NCBI RefSeq assembly: GCF_003201205.1
Contig: NZ_QICN01000004.1
Location: forward strand, 62,001-126,000
DNA: 64,000 nucleotides
Direction of reading: 5' to 3'
Origin: Sinimarinibacterium flocculans
GTDB lineage: Bacteria > Pseudomonadota > Gammaproteobacteria > Nevskiales > Nevskiaceae
The translations under genes were made by a program, and so were the position numbers. Positions 1 through 7,947 of the stretch are shown here, in pieces; within the stretch, counting starts at the first letter, position 1; every line of letters starts with the position of its first letter. The notes below the pieces were generated by a model. That model did not search any database and was not told the DNA's origin. It saw only the letters and a program-made list of their open reading frames with translations.

Positions 1-278
1 GCCTGCTGCACCGGATGCAGGGTGCCGTCGTCGTCGGCCAGGCCCTCGACCGTGGTCACGGCGGCGCCATTGGCCTGTACCGCGAGCATCAGGCAGGACC
101 GCACGGCGGCGCCGTCGACCATGACGGTGCAGGCGCCGCAGACGCCATGCTCGCAGCCGACGTGCACGCCGGTGCAGCCGGCATCGCCGCGCAGGAAGTC
201 GCTCAGTGTCAGGCGCGACTCGACCCTGGCTTCGTGCGCGCGGCCGTTGATGGTGAGCTGGATCGCGTGCTCGCTCAT
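1..278 (-). CDS. 2Fe-2S subunit of a molybdenum hydroxylase (xanthine dehydrogenase/CoxS family), partial
   Basis: Small iron-sulfur subunit of a molybdopterin-containing hydroxylase, which carries electrons from the Mo site to FAD. The 92 visible residues begin MSEHAIQLTING and contain the plant-ferredoxin-type cluster motif GCEHGVCGACTV followed by a fourth Cys in VRSCLM; the C-terminal all-helical 2Fe-2S domain runs off the left edge. The start ATG overlaps the stop of the FAD subunit gene (ATGA), so the two are translationally coupled. The Mo-binding large subunit is not in the window and presumably follows on the left. The true substrate (CO, aromatic acid, N-heterocycle, aldehyde) cannot be told from this subunit. 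Confidence 0.9.
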   Translation of the reverse strand, partial: MSEHAIQLTINGRAHEARVESRLTLSDFLRGDAGCTGVHVGCEHGVCGACTVMVDGAAVRSCLMLAVQANGAAVTTVEGLADDDGTLHPVQQ

Positions 279-1144
279 GCGGCTTTCCTCAGGTTCAGGG
301 CCTCGCCCAGCGCGGCCGCAAAGACGCGGCGGCCGACGGTGCGGCGGTACTCGGCGGTGGCGTGCAGGTCGTCGAACGGCGCGGTGTCGGCGATGGCGAG
401 CTCGGTCAGCGCGCCGGCATCCAGCGCGTCGACGCGCTGGCCCACGAGCGCGGCTTCGAGCTGGCGTGCCTTGATCGGCGTGGGGCCCATGCCGAACCAG
501 GCGACGCCGGCGCGCGTTACCACGCCGTCGGCCACCGTCAACGCACCGGTCAGGCCGACCAGCGCGAAGTCGCCGGGGCGCATCGCGATCTCGCGGAACA
601 GGCTGACCGTTCCTGCGGGCCATTCGGGCACGTCCACGGCGGTCAGCAGCTCGTCGGGCTCCAGCGCGGTGGCGTAGGGGCCGAAGTACAGTTCCTGGGC
701 GGGGATCGTGCGCGTGCCGCGCACCGAGCGCACTTCCACGCTCGCGCCCAGCGCCACCGCGGTGGCCGGCAGCTCGGCCGCCGGCTCGCCGAGCGCGATC
801 GAGCCGCCGACGGTGCCGCGGTTGCGGGTCTGGTGGTGTCCCACATGGCGCAGCGCGGTCACCAGCAGCGGCTGGTGCTGCTGCAGGGTGGCGTCGGCCA
901 GCGCCTCGTTCTGCCGCGTGACCGGGCCGATGCGCGTCGTTGCGCCGCTGCGGCTCACGCCGCGCAGCGCGCGGATGCGAGTGATGTCGACCAGCACGAA
1001 GGGCTGGCTCATGCGCAGCGCGAGCAGCGGCATCAGCGTCTGGCCGCCGGCGAGCACGGTAGCGCCGCCGCCGGCGTCGGCCAGCAGCTGGCAGGCCTCC
1101 TCGACCGACGCGGGCGCGTAGTAGTCGAACGGCGCGGGTTTCAC
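275..1144 (-). CDS. FAD-binding subunit of a molybdenum hydroxylase (CoxM-like)
   Basis: Medium subunit of a molybdenum hydroxylase, 289 aa, the usual size for CoxM-type proteins. It binds FAD and passes electrons from the 2Fe-2S subunit to an acceptor. The N-terminal half carries the FAD pyrophosphate-binding segments AGGQTLMPLLALRM and TRNRGTVGGSIALGEPAAE, diagnostic of the family, and the C-terminal half is the CO_deh_flav_C type. I chose a GTG start (VKPAPFDYYAPAS) because it overlaps the stop of the upstream CoxG-like gene as GTGA and begins just where family homology begins. Open reading continues upstream of it but has no family resemblance. Confidence 0.9.
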   Translation of the reverse strand: MKPAPFDYYAPASVEEACQLLADAGGGATVLAGGQTLMPLLALRMSQPFVLVDITRIRALRGVSRSGATTRIGPVTRQNEALADATLQQHQPLLVTALRHVGHHQTRNRGTVGGSIALGEPAAELPATAVALGASVEVRSVRGTRTIPAQELYFGPYATALEPDELLTAVDVPEWPAGTVSLFREIAMRPGDFALVGLTGALTVADGVVTRAGVAWFGMGPTPIKARQLEAALVGQRVDALDAGALTELAIADTAPFDDLHATAEYRRTVGRRVFAAALGEALNLRKAA

Positions 1145-1887
1145 GGTCCGTCCTCGCGCAGCAGGCGGGCGAGGGTGCGGGCATCGAGCGTCACCACCGG
1201 CGCCGCCGCGTGGCGGCCCCAGGCGAAGCCGGCGGCGCCGACGATCAGCAGCAGCAGGCCGATCGACAGGCCGACCCAGTGGTGCTGCGTGCTGTCGCCG
1301 CTGCCCACGAGATAGCCGACCAGCGCCGCGACGACGATGGCGAGCAGCCATGCGATGGGCAGGCCCCGCGACGGCGCCGCGCCGGCGTTGGCCGCGGCTG
1401 GAACACCGGCGGCCACGCCGGCGGCGGGCGCCGCGTCCTTCGCCGGGGCGAACACCTTGGCGAAGCCGCCGAAGAAACGTGCGGCGAGCTGCTTGGCGGT
1501 GGCATCCATGATCGGGCCGCCGAGCTGCGCGAGGCGGCCGGCCACCTGTGCATCGACGTCGTAGCTCAGCAGCGTCCCGCCGGCGTCGTCGCTCAGGCGC
1601 ACCTTGGCGATGCTCTTGACGCTGCCGACGGTGCCGCCCTGGCCTTCGATGATCAGCGTGTACGACTCCGGCGCCTGGATGTCCGCCAGCTCCACCGCGC
1701 CATTGAAGCGCGCACCGATGGGGCCGATCTTGATCTCGACGGTCGCGACCATGCGCGTGTCGGATTCCTTGCTCAGCGACTGGCAGCCCGGAATGCAGCG
1801 CCGGAGCACCTCCGGATCATTGAGCGCTTCCCAGACCTGCTGACGCGTGGCAGCGATGCGCTGCTCGCCGGACATCTTCATCGACAT
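1141..1887 (-). CDS. CoxG-like SRPBCC protein with C-terminal membrane anchor
   Basis: CO dehydrogenase subunit G family protein, 248 aa. Residues 1-150 form the SRPBCC/START-like fold (EQRIAATRQQVWEALNDPEV, then RCIPGC), a family that helps mature or membrane-attach molybdenum hydroxylases. After an Ala/Pro-rich linker two hydrophobic stretches follow (LPIAWLLAIVVAALVGYLVG and WVGLSIGLLLLIVGAAGFAWG), so the protein is probably inner-membrane anchored. It is the first gene of the molybdenum-hydroxylase group and overlaps the next gene by four bases. MSMKMSG has two possible ATG starts; the upstream one is taken. There is no evidence that the enzyme really oxidises CO: CoxG homologues accompany many molybdenum hydroxylases. 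Confidence 0.85.
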   Translation of the reverse strand: MSMKMSGEQRIAATRQQVWEALNDPEVLRRCIPGCQSLSKESDTRMVATVEIKIGPIGARFNGAVELADIQAPESYTLIIEGQGGTVGSVKSIAKVRLSDDAGGTLLSYDVDAQVAGRLAQLGGPIMDATAKQLAARFFGGFAKVFAPAKDAAPAAGVAAGVPAAANAGAAPSRGLPIAWLLAIVVAALVGYLVGSGDSTQHHWVGLSIGLLLLIVGAAGFAWGRHAAAPVVTLDARTLARLLREDGP

Positions 1888-2068
1888 GCTCCTCGTGATC
1901 GGGCCGCCCGGCCGTTGGACGCCGGGTCACCGCGGGACCGGCGCGCGCAGGCCTCCGCGGCAGGCGGTTTGGCATGCATCGAGCTTATCGGCCGGACCGG
2001 CGACTACAAGCGGCTTGCGCGAAATGTCGATGCCTGCGCACGGGGGACGCCGCCGGCGTGAACGGGTC

Positions 2069-2995
2069 CTAATCCGCCGCGCCGGCACCCTTGCGGGCCA
2101 TCTCGAAGCTGCGAAGGATGTGATCCATCTGCCCGGACGGGACCGGCGGGAAGACCCAGGGGCTGCTGCGGTCGTCGATCCGCGTCATCTGCTCGCCGAC
2201 CTGCTCGATGGTCCACGTCGGCTGGTACACGCCCCGGGTTTCGGCGATGTAGATCTTGGACACGCGGCCGGCCATCGAGCTGAGGATTTCGCCGGTGACG
2301 GCGCAGGATTCGTGGGCCAGATAGCCGACGACCGGCGCGACGAGTTCCGGCCCCATCGGCGGGTACTGCGAGGTGTCCAGGCCTTCGGCCATGCGGGTGA
2401 CGGCACCCGGTGCGATGACGTTGCACCTGACGTTGTGCGCCGCACCTTCCAGCGCCGCGACGTTGCACAGGCCGATCATGCCGGTCTTCGATGTGGCGTA
2501 GTTGGCGACGGTCTGGTTGCCGTAGATGCCGCTGACCGAGGAGGTCAGCACGATGCGGCCGTAGTTGGCCGCGACCATGTGCGGGAACGCCGGGCGCACG
2601 ACATGGAAGGCGCCGCGCAGGTGCACGTCGAGCACGGCGTTGAAGTCGTCGTAGCTCAGGTCCTTGAGCAGGCCGCGGCGGACGTTGCCGGCGTTGTGGA
2701 TGACGATATCGATGCGGCCGTAGTGGTCGAGCGCGGACTGGATGATGGCCTTGCCGCCGGCTTCGGTGGCGACCGAATCGGTGTTCGCCACGGCCTCTCC
2801 GCCGCTGGCCCGGATCGCATCGACAGCCTCCTGCGCCGGACCGGCGTCGCTGCCGTGTCCCTGCAGGCTGCCGCCCAGGTCGTTGACGACGACCTTCGCG
2901 CCGCGCGCGGCGAGCAGTTCGGCGTAGGCGCGGCCGAGGCCGCGGCCCGCGCCGGTGATGACGGCGACGCGATTGTCGAAGCGAAGATCGGCCAT
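2069..2995 (-). CDS. SDR-family dehydrogenase (3-hydroxyacyl-CoA dehydrogenase-like)
   Basis: Short-chain dehydrogenase of 308 aa, NAD(P)-dependent. The Rossmann glycine motif TGAGRGLGRAYAELLAARGA lies at residues 13-32, the NAG motif is HNAGNV, and the catalytic Ser-Tyr-Lys set appears as TSSVSGIYGN and ANYATSKTGM. The wording of the N-terminus (RFDNRVAVITGAGRGLGRAY...VVNDLGG) is that of the dehydrogenase part of multifunctional enzyme type 2, so a 3-hydroxyacyl-CoA or cyclic alcohol substrate is plausible. The start is set at MADLRF, which has GGAG upstream. A GGGAGAGGG palindrome separates it from the aldehyde dehydrogenase gene, on the same strand. Confidence 0.88.
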   Translation of the reverse strand: MADLRFDNRVAVITGAGRGLGRAYAELLAARGAKVVVNDLGGSLQGHGSDAGPAQEAVDAIRASGGEAVANTDSVATEAGGKAIIQSALDHYGRIDIVIHNAGNVRRGLLKDLSYDDFNAVLDVHLRGAFHVVRPAFPHMVAANYGRIVLTSSVSGIYGNQTVANYATSKTGMIGLCNVAALEGAAHNVRCNVIAPGAVTRMAEGLDTSQYPPMGPELVAPVVGYLAHESCAVTGEILSSMAGRVSKIYIAETRGVYQPTWTIEQVGEQMTRIDDRSSPWVFPPVPSGQMDHILRSFEMARKGAGAAD

Positions 2996-3037
2996 GGTGC
3001 GCTCCAGATGTGCTGCCTCAGCTGCAGCAGAAACGTG

Positions 3038-3065
3038 TCCCCTCTCCCGCAAGCGGGAGAGGGGA
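3038..3065. repeat. CCCTCTCCC/GGGAGAGGG palindrome
   Basis: A near-perfect palindrome (cccctctcccgcaagcgggagagggg type) between the aldehyde dehydrogenase and SDR genes. The same unit recurs at 4524-4642 and 27403-27536, always in the gap between two same-strand genes. It can fold as a strong hairpin in the transcript. Confidence 0.8.
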
Positions 3066-3073
3066 GCTTTGAC

Positions 3074-4501
3074 TCAAGCGGCCGGCGCCGGCTCGATCAG
3101 CGACTTGGTCTCCACGTACTCGTGGAAGCCGTGCTCGCCCCATTCACGGCCGTTGCCGCTGCGCTTGATGCCGCCGAACGGTGCCATGAAGTCGAAGCCG
3201 CCGTTGATCGACACCCAGCCGGTGCGCAGGCGCCGCGCGACGGCGAGGCAAGCGGCCGCATCGGCGCCGTTGACGTAGCCGGCAAGGCCGAAGTCGGAGT
3301 CGTTGGCGATCTCGATCGCGTGATCGATGTCGTCGTAGCCGATGATGACCAGCACCGGCCCGAAGATCTCCTCGCGCGCGATGGTCATGTCGTTGCGCAC
3401 GTTGGCGAACACCGTCGGCTTGCAGAAGTAACCCTTGCTCAGCCCCTCCGGGCGGCCGGGGCCGCCGGCGACGAGCTCGGCGCCTTCCCGGATGCCGATC
3501 TCGATGTAGCGCTGCACCTCGTTGTACTGGCTCTTGGAAACCACCGGGCCCATCGCGACGTTGCCCTTCGGGTCGCCTACGGTGACGGCCGCCGCCGCCT
3601 CCTTCGCGGCCGCGATCGCCTCGGCCATGCGCGCCTTCGGCACCAGCAGGCGCGAGCCCGCGCTGCAGGTCTGGCCGGAGTTGAGCATCATGCCGCCGGT
3701 TGCGCCGGCGACATTCGCGGCGAAGTTGGCGTCGTCGAGGACGATGAAGGCGCTCTTGCCGCCCAGTTCCTGGCACACGCGCTTGACCGTCGGCGCGGCG
3801 GCCTTGGCGATCTCGACACCCACGGCCTCCGAGCCGGTGATCGATACCAAGTCCACCCGCGGATGCGCCGACAGCGCGGCGCCGACGACCGCACCGCTGC
3901 CCTGCAGCATGTTGAAGACGCCCTTGGGCACGCCGGCCTTGTCGAGCACCTCGGCAAAGATCTGCGCGGAGTAGGGCGCGAGCTGCGGCGGTTTGAGCAC
4001 CATCGTGTTGCCGGTGGCCAGTGCCGGCAGCACCTTGACCGCGATCTGGTTCATCGGCCAGTTCCACGGCGTAATCAGGGCACAGACGCCGATCGGGTCC
4101 TTGGTCAGCAGCGTGTTGCCACGACGCTCCTCGAACTTGAAGGTCTTGAGCACCTCGATCGCGGTGGCGATATGCCCGCCGCCGAGGCCGATATGGAAGC
4201 CGCCGCCGAGCGAGGCGGGTGCGCCCATCTCCTCAGTGATTGCCTCGCCGATCTCCCTCTCGCGCTTCGCGTATTCGGCCTGGATCGCCTGCAGCAGGTC
4301 CAGGCGCTGCTCGCGCGTGGTCTGCGACCAGCGTGCGAACGCCCTGTGCGCGGCGGCGACGGCCTTCTCGACGTCGGCGACCGAGGCCAGCGAGATGCGG
4401 CCCGAGACCTCTTCGGTCGCCGGGTTGATGACGTCCGCGGTCTTCGGCGTGGCCGGATCGACCCACTGGCCGTCGATGTAGAACTTCAGGTACTCGCGCA
4501 T
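3074..4501 (-). CDS. aldehyde dehydrogenase family protein
   Basis: NAD(P)-dependent aldehyde dehydrogenase, 475 aa, normal length for the superfamily. Seen in sequence: TPWNWPMNQIAVKVLPALA, the cofactor loop SITGSEAVG, catalytic Glu in QELGGKSAFIVL, catalytic Cys in NSGQTCSAGSR, and the EIFGPVLVI motif. It oxidises an aldehyde to the acid (or CoA ester). It lies in a same-strand series with the ThDP enzyme upstream, whose product may be an aldehyde, which suggests consecutive steps. The start MREYLKFYIDGQW is chosen because homology begins there; upstream in-frame codons lie within the intergenic repeat. Confidence 0.93.
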   Translation of the reverse strand: MREYLKFYIDGQWVDPATPKTADVINPATEEVSGRISLASVADVEKAVAAAHRAFARWSQTTREQRLDLLQAIQAEYAKREREIGEAITEEMGAPASLGGGFHIGLGGGHIATAIEVLKTFKFEERRGNTLLTKDPIGVCALITPWNWPMNQIAVKVLPALATGNTMVLKPPQLAPYSAQIFAEVLDKAGVPKGVFNMLQGSGAVVGAALSAHPRVDLVSITGSEAVGVEIAKAAAPTVKRVCQELGGKSAFIVLDDANFAANVAGATGGMMLNSGQTCSAGSRLLVPKARMAEAIAAAKEAAAAVTVGDPKGNVAMGPVVSKSQYNEVQRYIEIGIREGAELVAGGPGRPEGLSKGYFCKPTVFANVRNDMTIAREEIFGPVLVIIGYDDIDHAIEIANDSDFGLAGYVNGADAAACLAVARRLRTGWVSINGGFDFMAPFGGIKRSGNGREWGEHGFHEYVETKSLIEPAPAA

Positions 4502-4523
4502 GACGCTCTCCTCAGATCGTGCT

Positions 4524-4642
4524 CCCCCTCTCCCACGTGTGGGAGAGGGGTTGGGGGAGAGGGCGCTCGCGCAGCGAGCGAAGCTTCCGTTCACGACGCG
4601 AACGGCCCTCTCCCTGACCCTCTCCCGCAGGCGGGAGAGGGA
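4524..4642. repeat. double GGGAGAGGG palindrome element
   Basis: Two CCCTCTCCC...GGGAGAGGG palindromes (about 4524-4550 and 4618-4642) flank a hairpin of the form CGCTCGCGCAGCGAGCG (about 4564-4580). The composite fills the gap between the ThDP-enzyme and aldehyde dehydrogenase genes. Its structure matches the element at 27403-27536. Confidence 0.8.
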
Positions 4643-4654
4643 ACTACGGTTCCT

Positions 4655-6433
4655 TTACTGCTGCCCTTCCGCGTACCAGGTGCGGAAGCGGTCGTAGTTC
4701 GGCGTGTCCTTGTTCTCGTTGCCGCCGTGGTTGATCACCGGGTCGATCGGCACGTGGATCACGGTCGGCTTGCCGCTGGCGAAGGCGGCTTCCACGGCCT
4801 TGCCGAGGTCCTCGCCCTTGTCGACGTAGACGCCTTCGCAGCCGAGACCCTTGGCGATCTGGTCGAAGCGCACGTCTTTGCTCCAGTGCACGCCCGGCTC
4901 GGTGGTGTTGCCGTGACCGAAGGTGCGCTTGTAGACGCCCACCTCCAATCCCCAGGCGTTGTCGACGGCGACGACAACCACCATCGGCAGCTTGAGGCGC
5001 GAAACCACTTCCAGATCGCCGATGTGGTACAGGAACGACGAATCGCTGGTGGTTAGCAGCACCGGGCGCTTGCGGCCGTCGGCCACCGAGGCGCCGATCG
5101 CGTAGCCGAGGCCGGTGCCGAGGCAGCCGAAGTTCTGGTTCCAGACCACGTCGTGCGGCTTGGCCTGCAGGTAGGTCCAGGTGAACACCACCGTGCAGCC
5201 GCCGTCGCGCGCATGGATCGCGTTCTTCGGCATCGCCTTGGTCGCTTCGACGACCCACTGGCCCGTGTGCACGCGGCCGCTGTCGGTCTTGAAGTCCTGC
5301 TTCGCCAGCGCCGCCAGACGCTCCGCATCTTCCTTGATCCAGCGCCGGAGGTCCGGATGCGGCTTGCGCGGGCTGCCTTTCAGTGCCGCGGAGAGCTGCG
5401 GCACGACGGTGCGCAGGTCGCCGACCAGCGGCACGTCGATCGGACGGTTCTGGCCAATGGCTTCCGGATCGAGCTCGACGTAGATCCACTTGCGGTCGGT
5501 CTTGCCCTTGGCCCACAGGAAGCCGCGGCCGTAGTGCATCGGCTCGCCGAGTTCGGTGCCGATCGCGACGACGACGTCGGACTTGGCGACGATCTCGTCG
5601 CCCACCGTCGAGAACAGGTAGGGGAAGGTGCGGTCCTCGACGCCTTCGATGAAGGCGTTGCCGCCCGAGGTCTGCAGGATCGGGCAGCCCATCAGCTCGG
5701 CCAGTTCGCGCACCTTCTGGCCGGCGCGCGTGCACTGCACCGCGTGGCCGACGAGCAGGATCGGGCACTCGGCGTTCTTGATGAGCTCAGCGGCCTTGGC
5801 CACCATGTTGCCGTCCGCGCCCGGCTCGACCAGTCGATAGGACGACGGCGGCAGCGCGGGCGGCACGTCCAGCTCCTGCTGGATCACATGCGACGGATAC
5901 TCGATGTAGACCGGACCCGGCGTGCCCGACTGGCAGACGCGCAGCGCGTGACGAAAGATCTCGTCGGTCTGGTCGGCGTACTCGACGCTCGCGCTCCACT
6001 TCACCGAGTTCTCGAACAGCGGTTCCTGCTGGATGAACTGGATGCGCCCGCGGCGCACGCGTCGTTCGGTGATGCGGGCGCGCTGGCCGCCGAGGTAGAT
6101 CACCGGCGTGTTCTCGACCAGCGAGGTCATCATCGAGCCCGAGGCCAGCGCGACGCCCGGCCCGAGCGTGGCGATGCACAGCGCCGGCCTTCCGGTCATG
6201 CGCGCATAGCCTTCGGCCATGAAGCCGGCGGACAATTCGTGATGCGGCGTGACCACATTCCAGCCGCGCTTCTCGGCTTCCACGAACAGGTGCACGAAGT
6301 TGGGATCGGGAATACCGAAGACGGTATCGATGCCCTCGGCTTCGAGCAGCTCGAGGATGCGCTGGTAGACCTTCACCTTGCCGCGCCCGCTGGAAGCGAC
6401 GGCCGCCGCAGGCTTCTTCTCATCTGCGTACAT
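4655..6433 (-). CDS. thiamine diphosphate-dependent acetolactate synthase/decarboxylase-like enzyme
   Basis: ThDP-binding enzyme of 592 aa with the three domains of the acetolactate synthase/benzoylformate decarboxylase superfamily. The PYR domain contains the cofactor-activating Glu in HHELSAGFMAEGYARMTG (about residue 64); the central domain is the TPP_enzyme_M type; the PP domain carries the metal/diphosphate site as SDSSF...VDNAWGLEVG rather than the classical GDG...NN. It would cleave or ligate a 2-keto (or acyloin/1,2-diketone) substrate. No acetolactate synthase small subunit or branched-chain genes are nearby, and it sits among oxygenases and dehydrogenases, so a catabolic C-C cleavage is more likely than valine biosynthesis. 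The substrate is unknown. Confidence 0.88.
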   Translation of the reverse strand: MYADEKKPAAAVASSGRGKVKVYQRILELLEAEGIDTVFGIPDPNFVHLFVEAEKRGWNVVTPHHELSAGFMAEGYARMTGRPALCIATLGPGVALASGSMMTSLVENTPVIYLGGQRARITERRVRRGRIQFIQQEPLFENSVKWSASVEYADQTDEIFRHALRVCQSGTPGPVYIEYPSHVIQQELDVPPALPPSSYRLVEPGADGNMVAKAAELIKNAECPILLVGHAVQCTRAGQKVRELAELMGCPILQTSGGNAFIEGVEDRTFPYLFSTVGDEIVAKSDVVVAIGTELGEPMHYGRGFLWAKGKTDRKWIYVELDPEAIGQNRPIDVPLVGDLRTVVPQLSAALKGSPRKPHPDLRRWIKEDAERLAALAKQDFKTDSGRVHTGQWVVEATKAMPKNAIHARDGGCTVVFTWTYLQAKPHDVVWNQNFGCLGTGLGYAIGASVADGRKRPVLLTTSDSSFLYHIGDLEVVSRLKLPMVVVVAVDNAWGLEVGVYKRTFGHGNTTEPGVHWSKDVRFDQIAKGLGCEGVYVDKGEDLGKAVEAAFASGKPTVIHVPIDPVINHGGNENKDTPNYDRFRTWYAEGQQ

Positions 6434-6531
6434 GTTCTGTTGCCTCGTCTGAATCGTTGTCTGGGCTGCCCGGTCCGGGCTGCTGATCCGGTGGGGAGCG
6501 GTCTACCGCCGCCCACCGATCGCCGGTGGGT

Positions 6532-7920
6532 TCACTTGTCGAGCAAATGCAGGTACCCCGCACCCATGACGTCGGCGAGGACGCGATGGAAGTTGGTGAC
6601 CTTGCGTTCCTGGTGCGGGTTGGGCAGCGTGCCGCGGAAGCCGCGCGAGTGCATGCCGCGCTGCACGGCGGCCATGTTCGAGAAGTCCTGCGACAGCACC
6701 AGGCCCCACTTCTCCTGCGTGGCCTCGGCGTAGACCCACTCGGTCTTCGGTTCCTCGCCCGGCGGGAAGCGCTCGATGGCGTAGGCCTCGAAGATGCACT
6801 TGTTGGGATCGTCGCCGTAGGGCCGCGCGCGATAGCACAGCGCGAAGGTGATGCCCTGCAGGATCGACATGTTCGGGAACACGCTCCAGGCCAGTCCGGC
6901 CTTGCCCTGCTGCTCGGGGGTGATGGTCGGCCAGATCACGCCGCGCGCGGCATCGTCCTCGCGTGCACGCTTGAGCCAGTGCTTGATGACCTCCGGTGCC
7001 GGCGTGCCCTCCGGCAGCTCGTCGACCAGGCGCTTCGCCGCGTTGACCAGCGTCAGCGTGGTGCTGGCGTTGTTGACCGTCTCGTAGATTTCCTTCTGCA
7101 GCTCGTAGGTCGAGACGCGCGGGTCCTTGCCGGCCTTGCCGGTGCGGGTGACCGAGCTGGCTTCCTTCTCGCTGCTCGCGCCGGCGGTCTTGCGCACGTC
7201 GAAGCCGGAGACGCCGTGGATGCCGTGCGCCGCGCTGTAGGCGTAGTAGTCGCCGTTGGCCAGCATCTGCGAATGCGTGCCGGTGACGTGGTAGGGCTCC
7301 ATGAACGCTTCGATCGCGGTCTTCCAGTTGCAGTCGAAGATGACCCACTGGCGCCACTTGTAGCGCATCTTTTCCAGCTCGAACGGATCGAGGATGTCCG
7401 CGGCCTCGTCCAGGTACTCGCGCAGCGGCTTGGCCTCCGGGTCCATGTTGACGAACAGCCAGCCGCCCCAGGTATCGACCTTGACCTCGGTCAGCCGCGT
7501 GCGCGCCGGATTGCTCAGGCAGCCTTTCCAGTCCGCCTCGTCGTGCTTGTAGGTGCACTCGCCGTCGATGTTGTAGCGCCAGGCGTGGAAGCCGCAGACG
7601 AAGCCCTGCTTGTTGCCGTGCACGCCGTTGGTGCCCGGCGGCGTGTCGATGAGCTGACGCGCGCGGTGCGAGCAGACGTTGTAGTAGGCCTTGATCCTGT
7701 CCCTGGCCGTGCGGATGACGATGATCGATTCGCGGCCGATCTCGTAGGTGAGGTAGTCACCGACATTGGGGATCTCCTCGACACGCCCTGCGTGCTGCCA
7801 GACCTTCGGCCACAGGCGGTCGCGTTCGGCGCGCGCGTAGTCCGGGCAGATGTACGCTTCCACCGGGAAGGTCAGCGGCTCGGTGAGGTCTTCGATGCGA
7901 AAGCTTTGAGGTTTGTTCAC
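6532..7920 (-). CDS. Rieske non-heme iron oxygenase, alpha subunit
   Basis: Ring-hydroxylating oxygenase alpha subunit, 462 aa. The Rieske 2Fe-2S site is C83-S-H85 and C109-GF-H112 (CSHRARQL and CGFHAW). The mononuclear iron site follows NWK (198-200) as EAFMEPYHVTGTH, giving His211 and His216; the usual Asp bridging residue before the first His appears as Glu/Met-Glu. No beta subunit, ferredoxin or reductase gene is adjacent, so it is either a homo-oligomeric alpha-only enzyme or borrows a reductase. It lies 27 bases after the flavin monooxygenase gene and is related to the second Rieske gene at 12216-13601. Confidence 0.93.
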   Translation of the reverse strand: MNKPQSFRIEDLTEPLTFPVEAYICPDYARAERDRLWPKVWQHAGRVEEIPNVGDYLTYEIGRESIIVIRTARDRIKAYYNVCSHRARQLIDTPPGTNGVHGNKQGFVCGFHAWRYNIDGECTYKHDEADWKGCLSNPARTRLTEVKVDTWGGWLFVNMDPEAKPLREYLDEAADILDPFELEKMRYKWRQWVIFDCNWKTAIEAFMEPYHVTGTHSQMLANGDYYAYSAAHGIHGVSGFDVRKTAGASSEKEASSVTRTGKAGKDPRVSTYELQKEIYETVNNASTTLTLVNAAKRLVDELPEGTPAPEVIKHWLKRAREDDAARGVIWPTITPEQQGKAGLAWSVFPNMSILQGITFALCYRARPYGDDPNKCIFEAYAIERFPPGEEPKTEWVYAEATQEKWGLVLSQDFSNMAAVQRGMHSRGFRGTLPNPHQERKVTNFHRVLADVMGAGYLHLLDK

Positions 7921-7947
7921 GACATCCTCCTCCTGGCTCTGCGCGGG

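Noticed and set aside
1-1887. Form I carbon monoxide dehydrogenase
   Set aside because: Only the FAD, 2Fe-2S and CoxG-like parts are visible. These occur with many molybdenum hydroxylases, and the large subunit with its active-site loop is outside the window, so CO oxidation cannot be claimed.
4524-4642. CRISPR-like array
   Set aside because: The repeats are palindromic, only two copies, unevenly spaced, with no unique spacers and no cas genes.
1847-5056. Very long plus-strand open frame (over 1000 codons) opposite the SDR, ALDH and ThDP genes
   Set aside because: It is the antisense of well-recognised genes and an effect of GC-rich codon bias; the translation is Arg/Ala/Gly/His-rich and matches no family. 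Similar long antisense frames at 6526-9879, 18724-21702 and 32840-36154 were dismissed for the same reason.
4655-6433. Branched-chain amino acid acetolactate synthase (ilvB)
   Set aside because: No ilvN/ilvH small subunit or ilvC nearby, an altered ThDP motif, and a catabolic neighbourhood.
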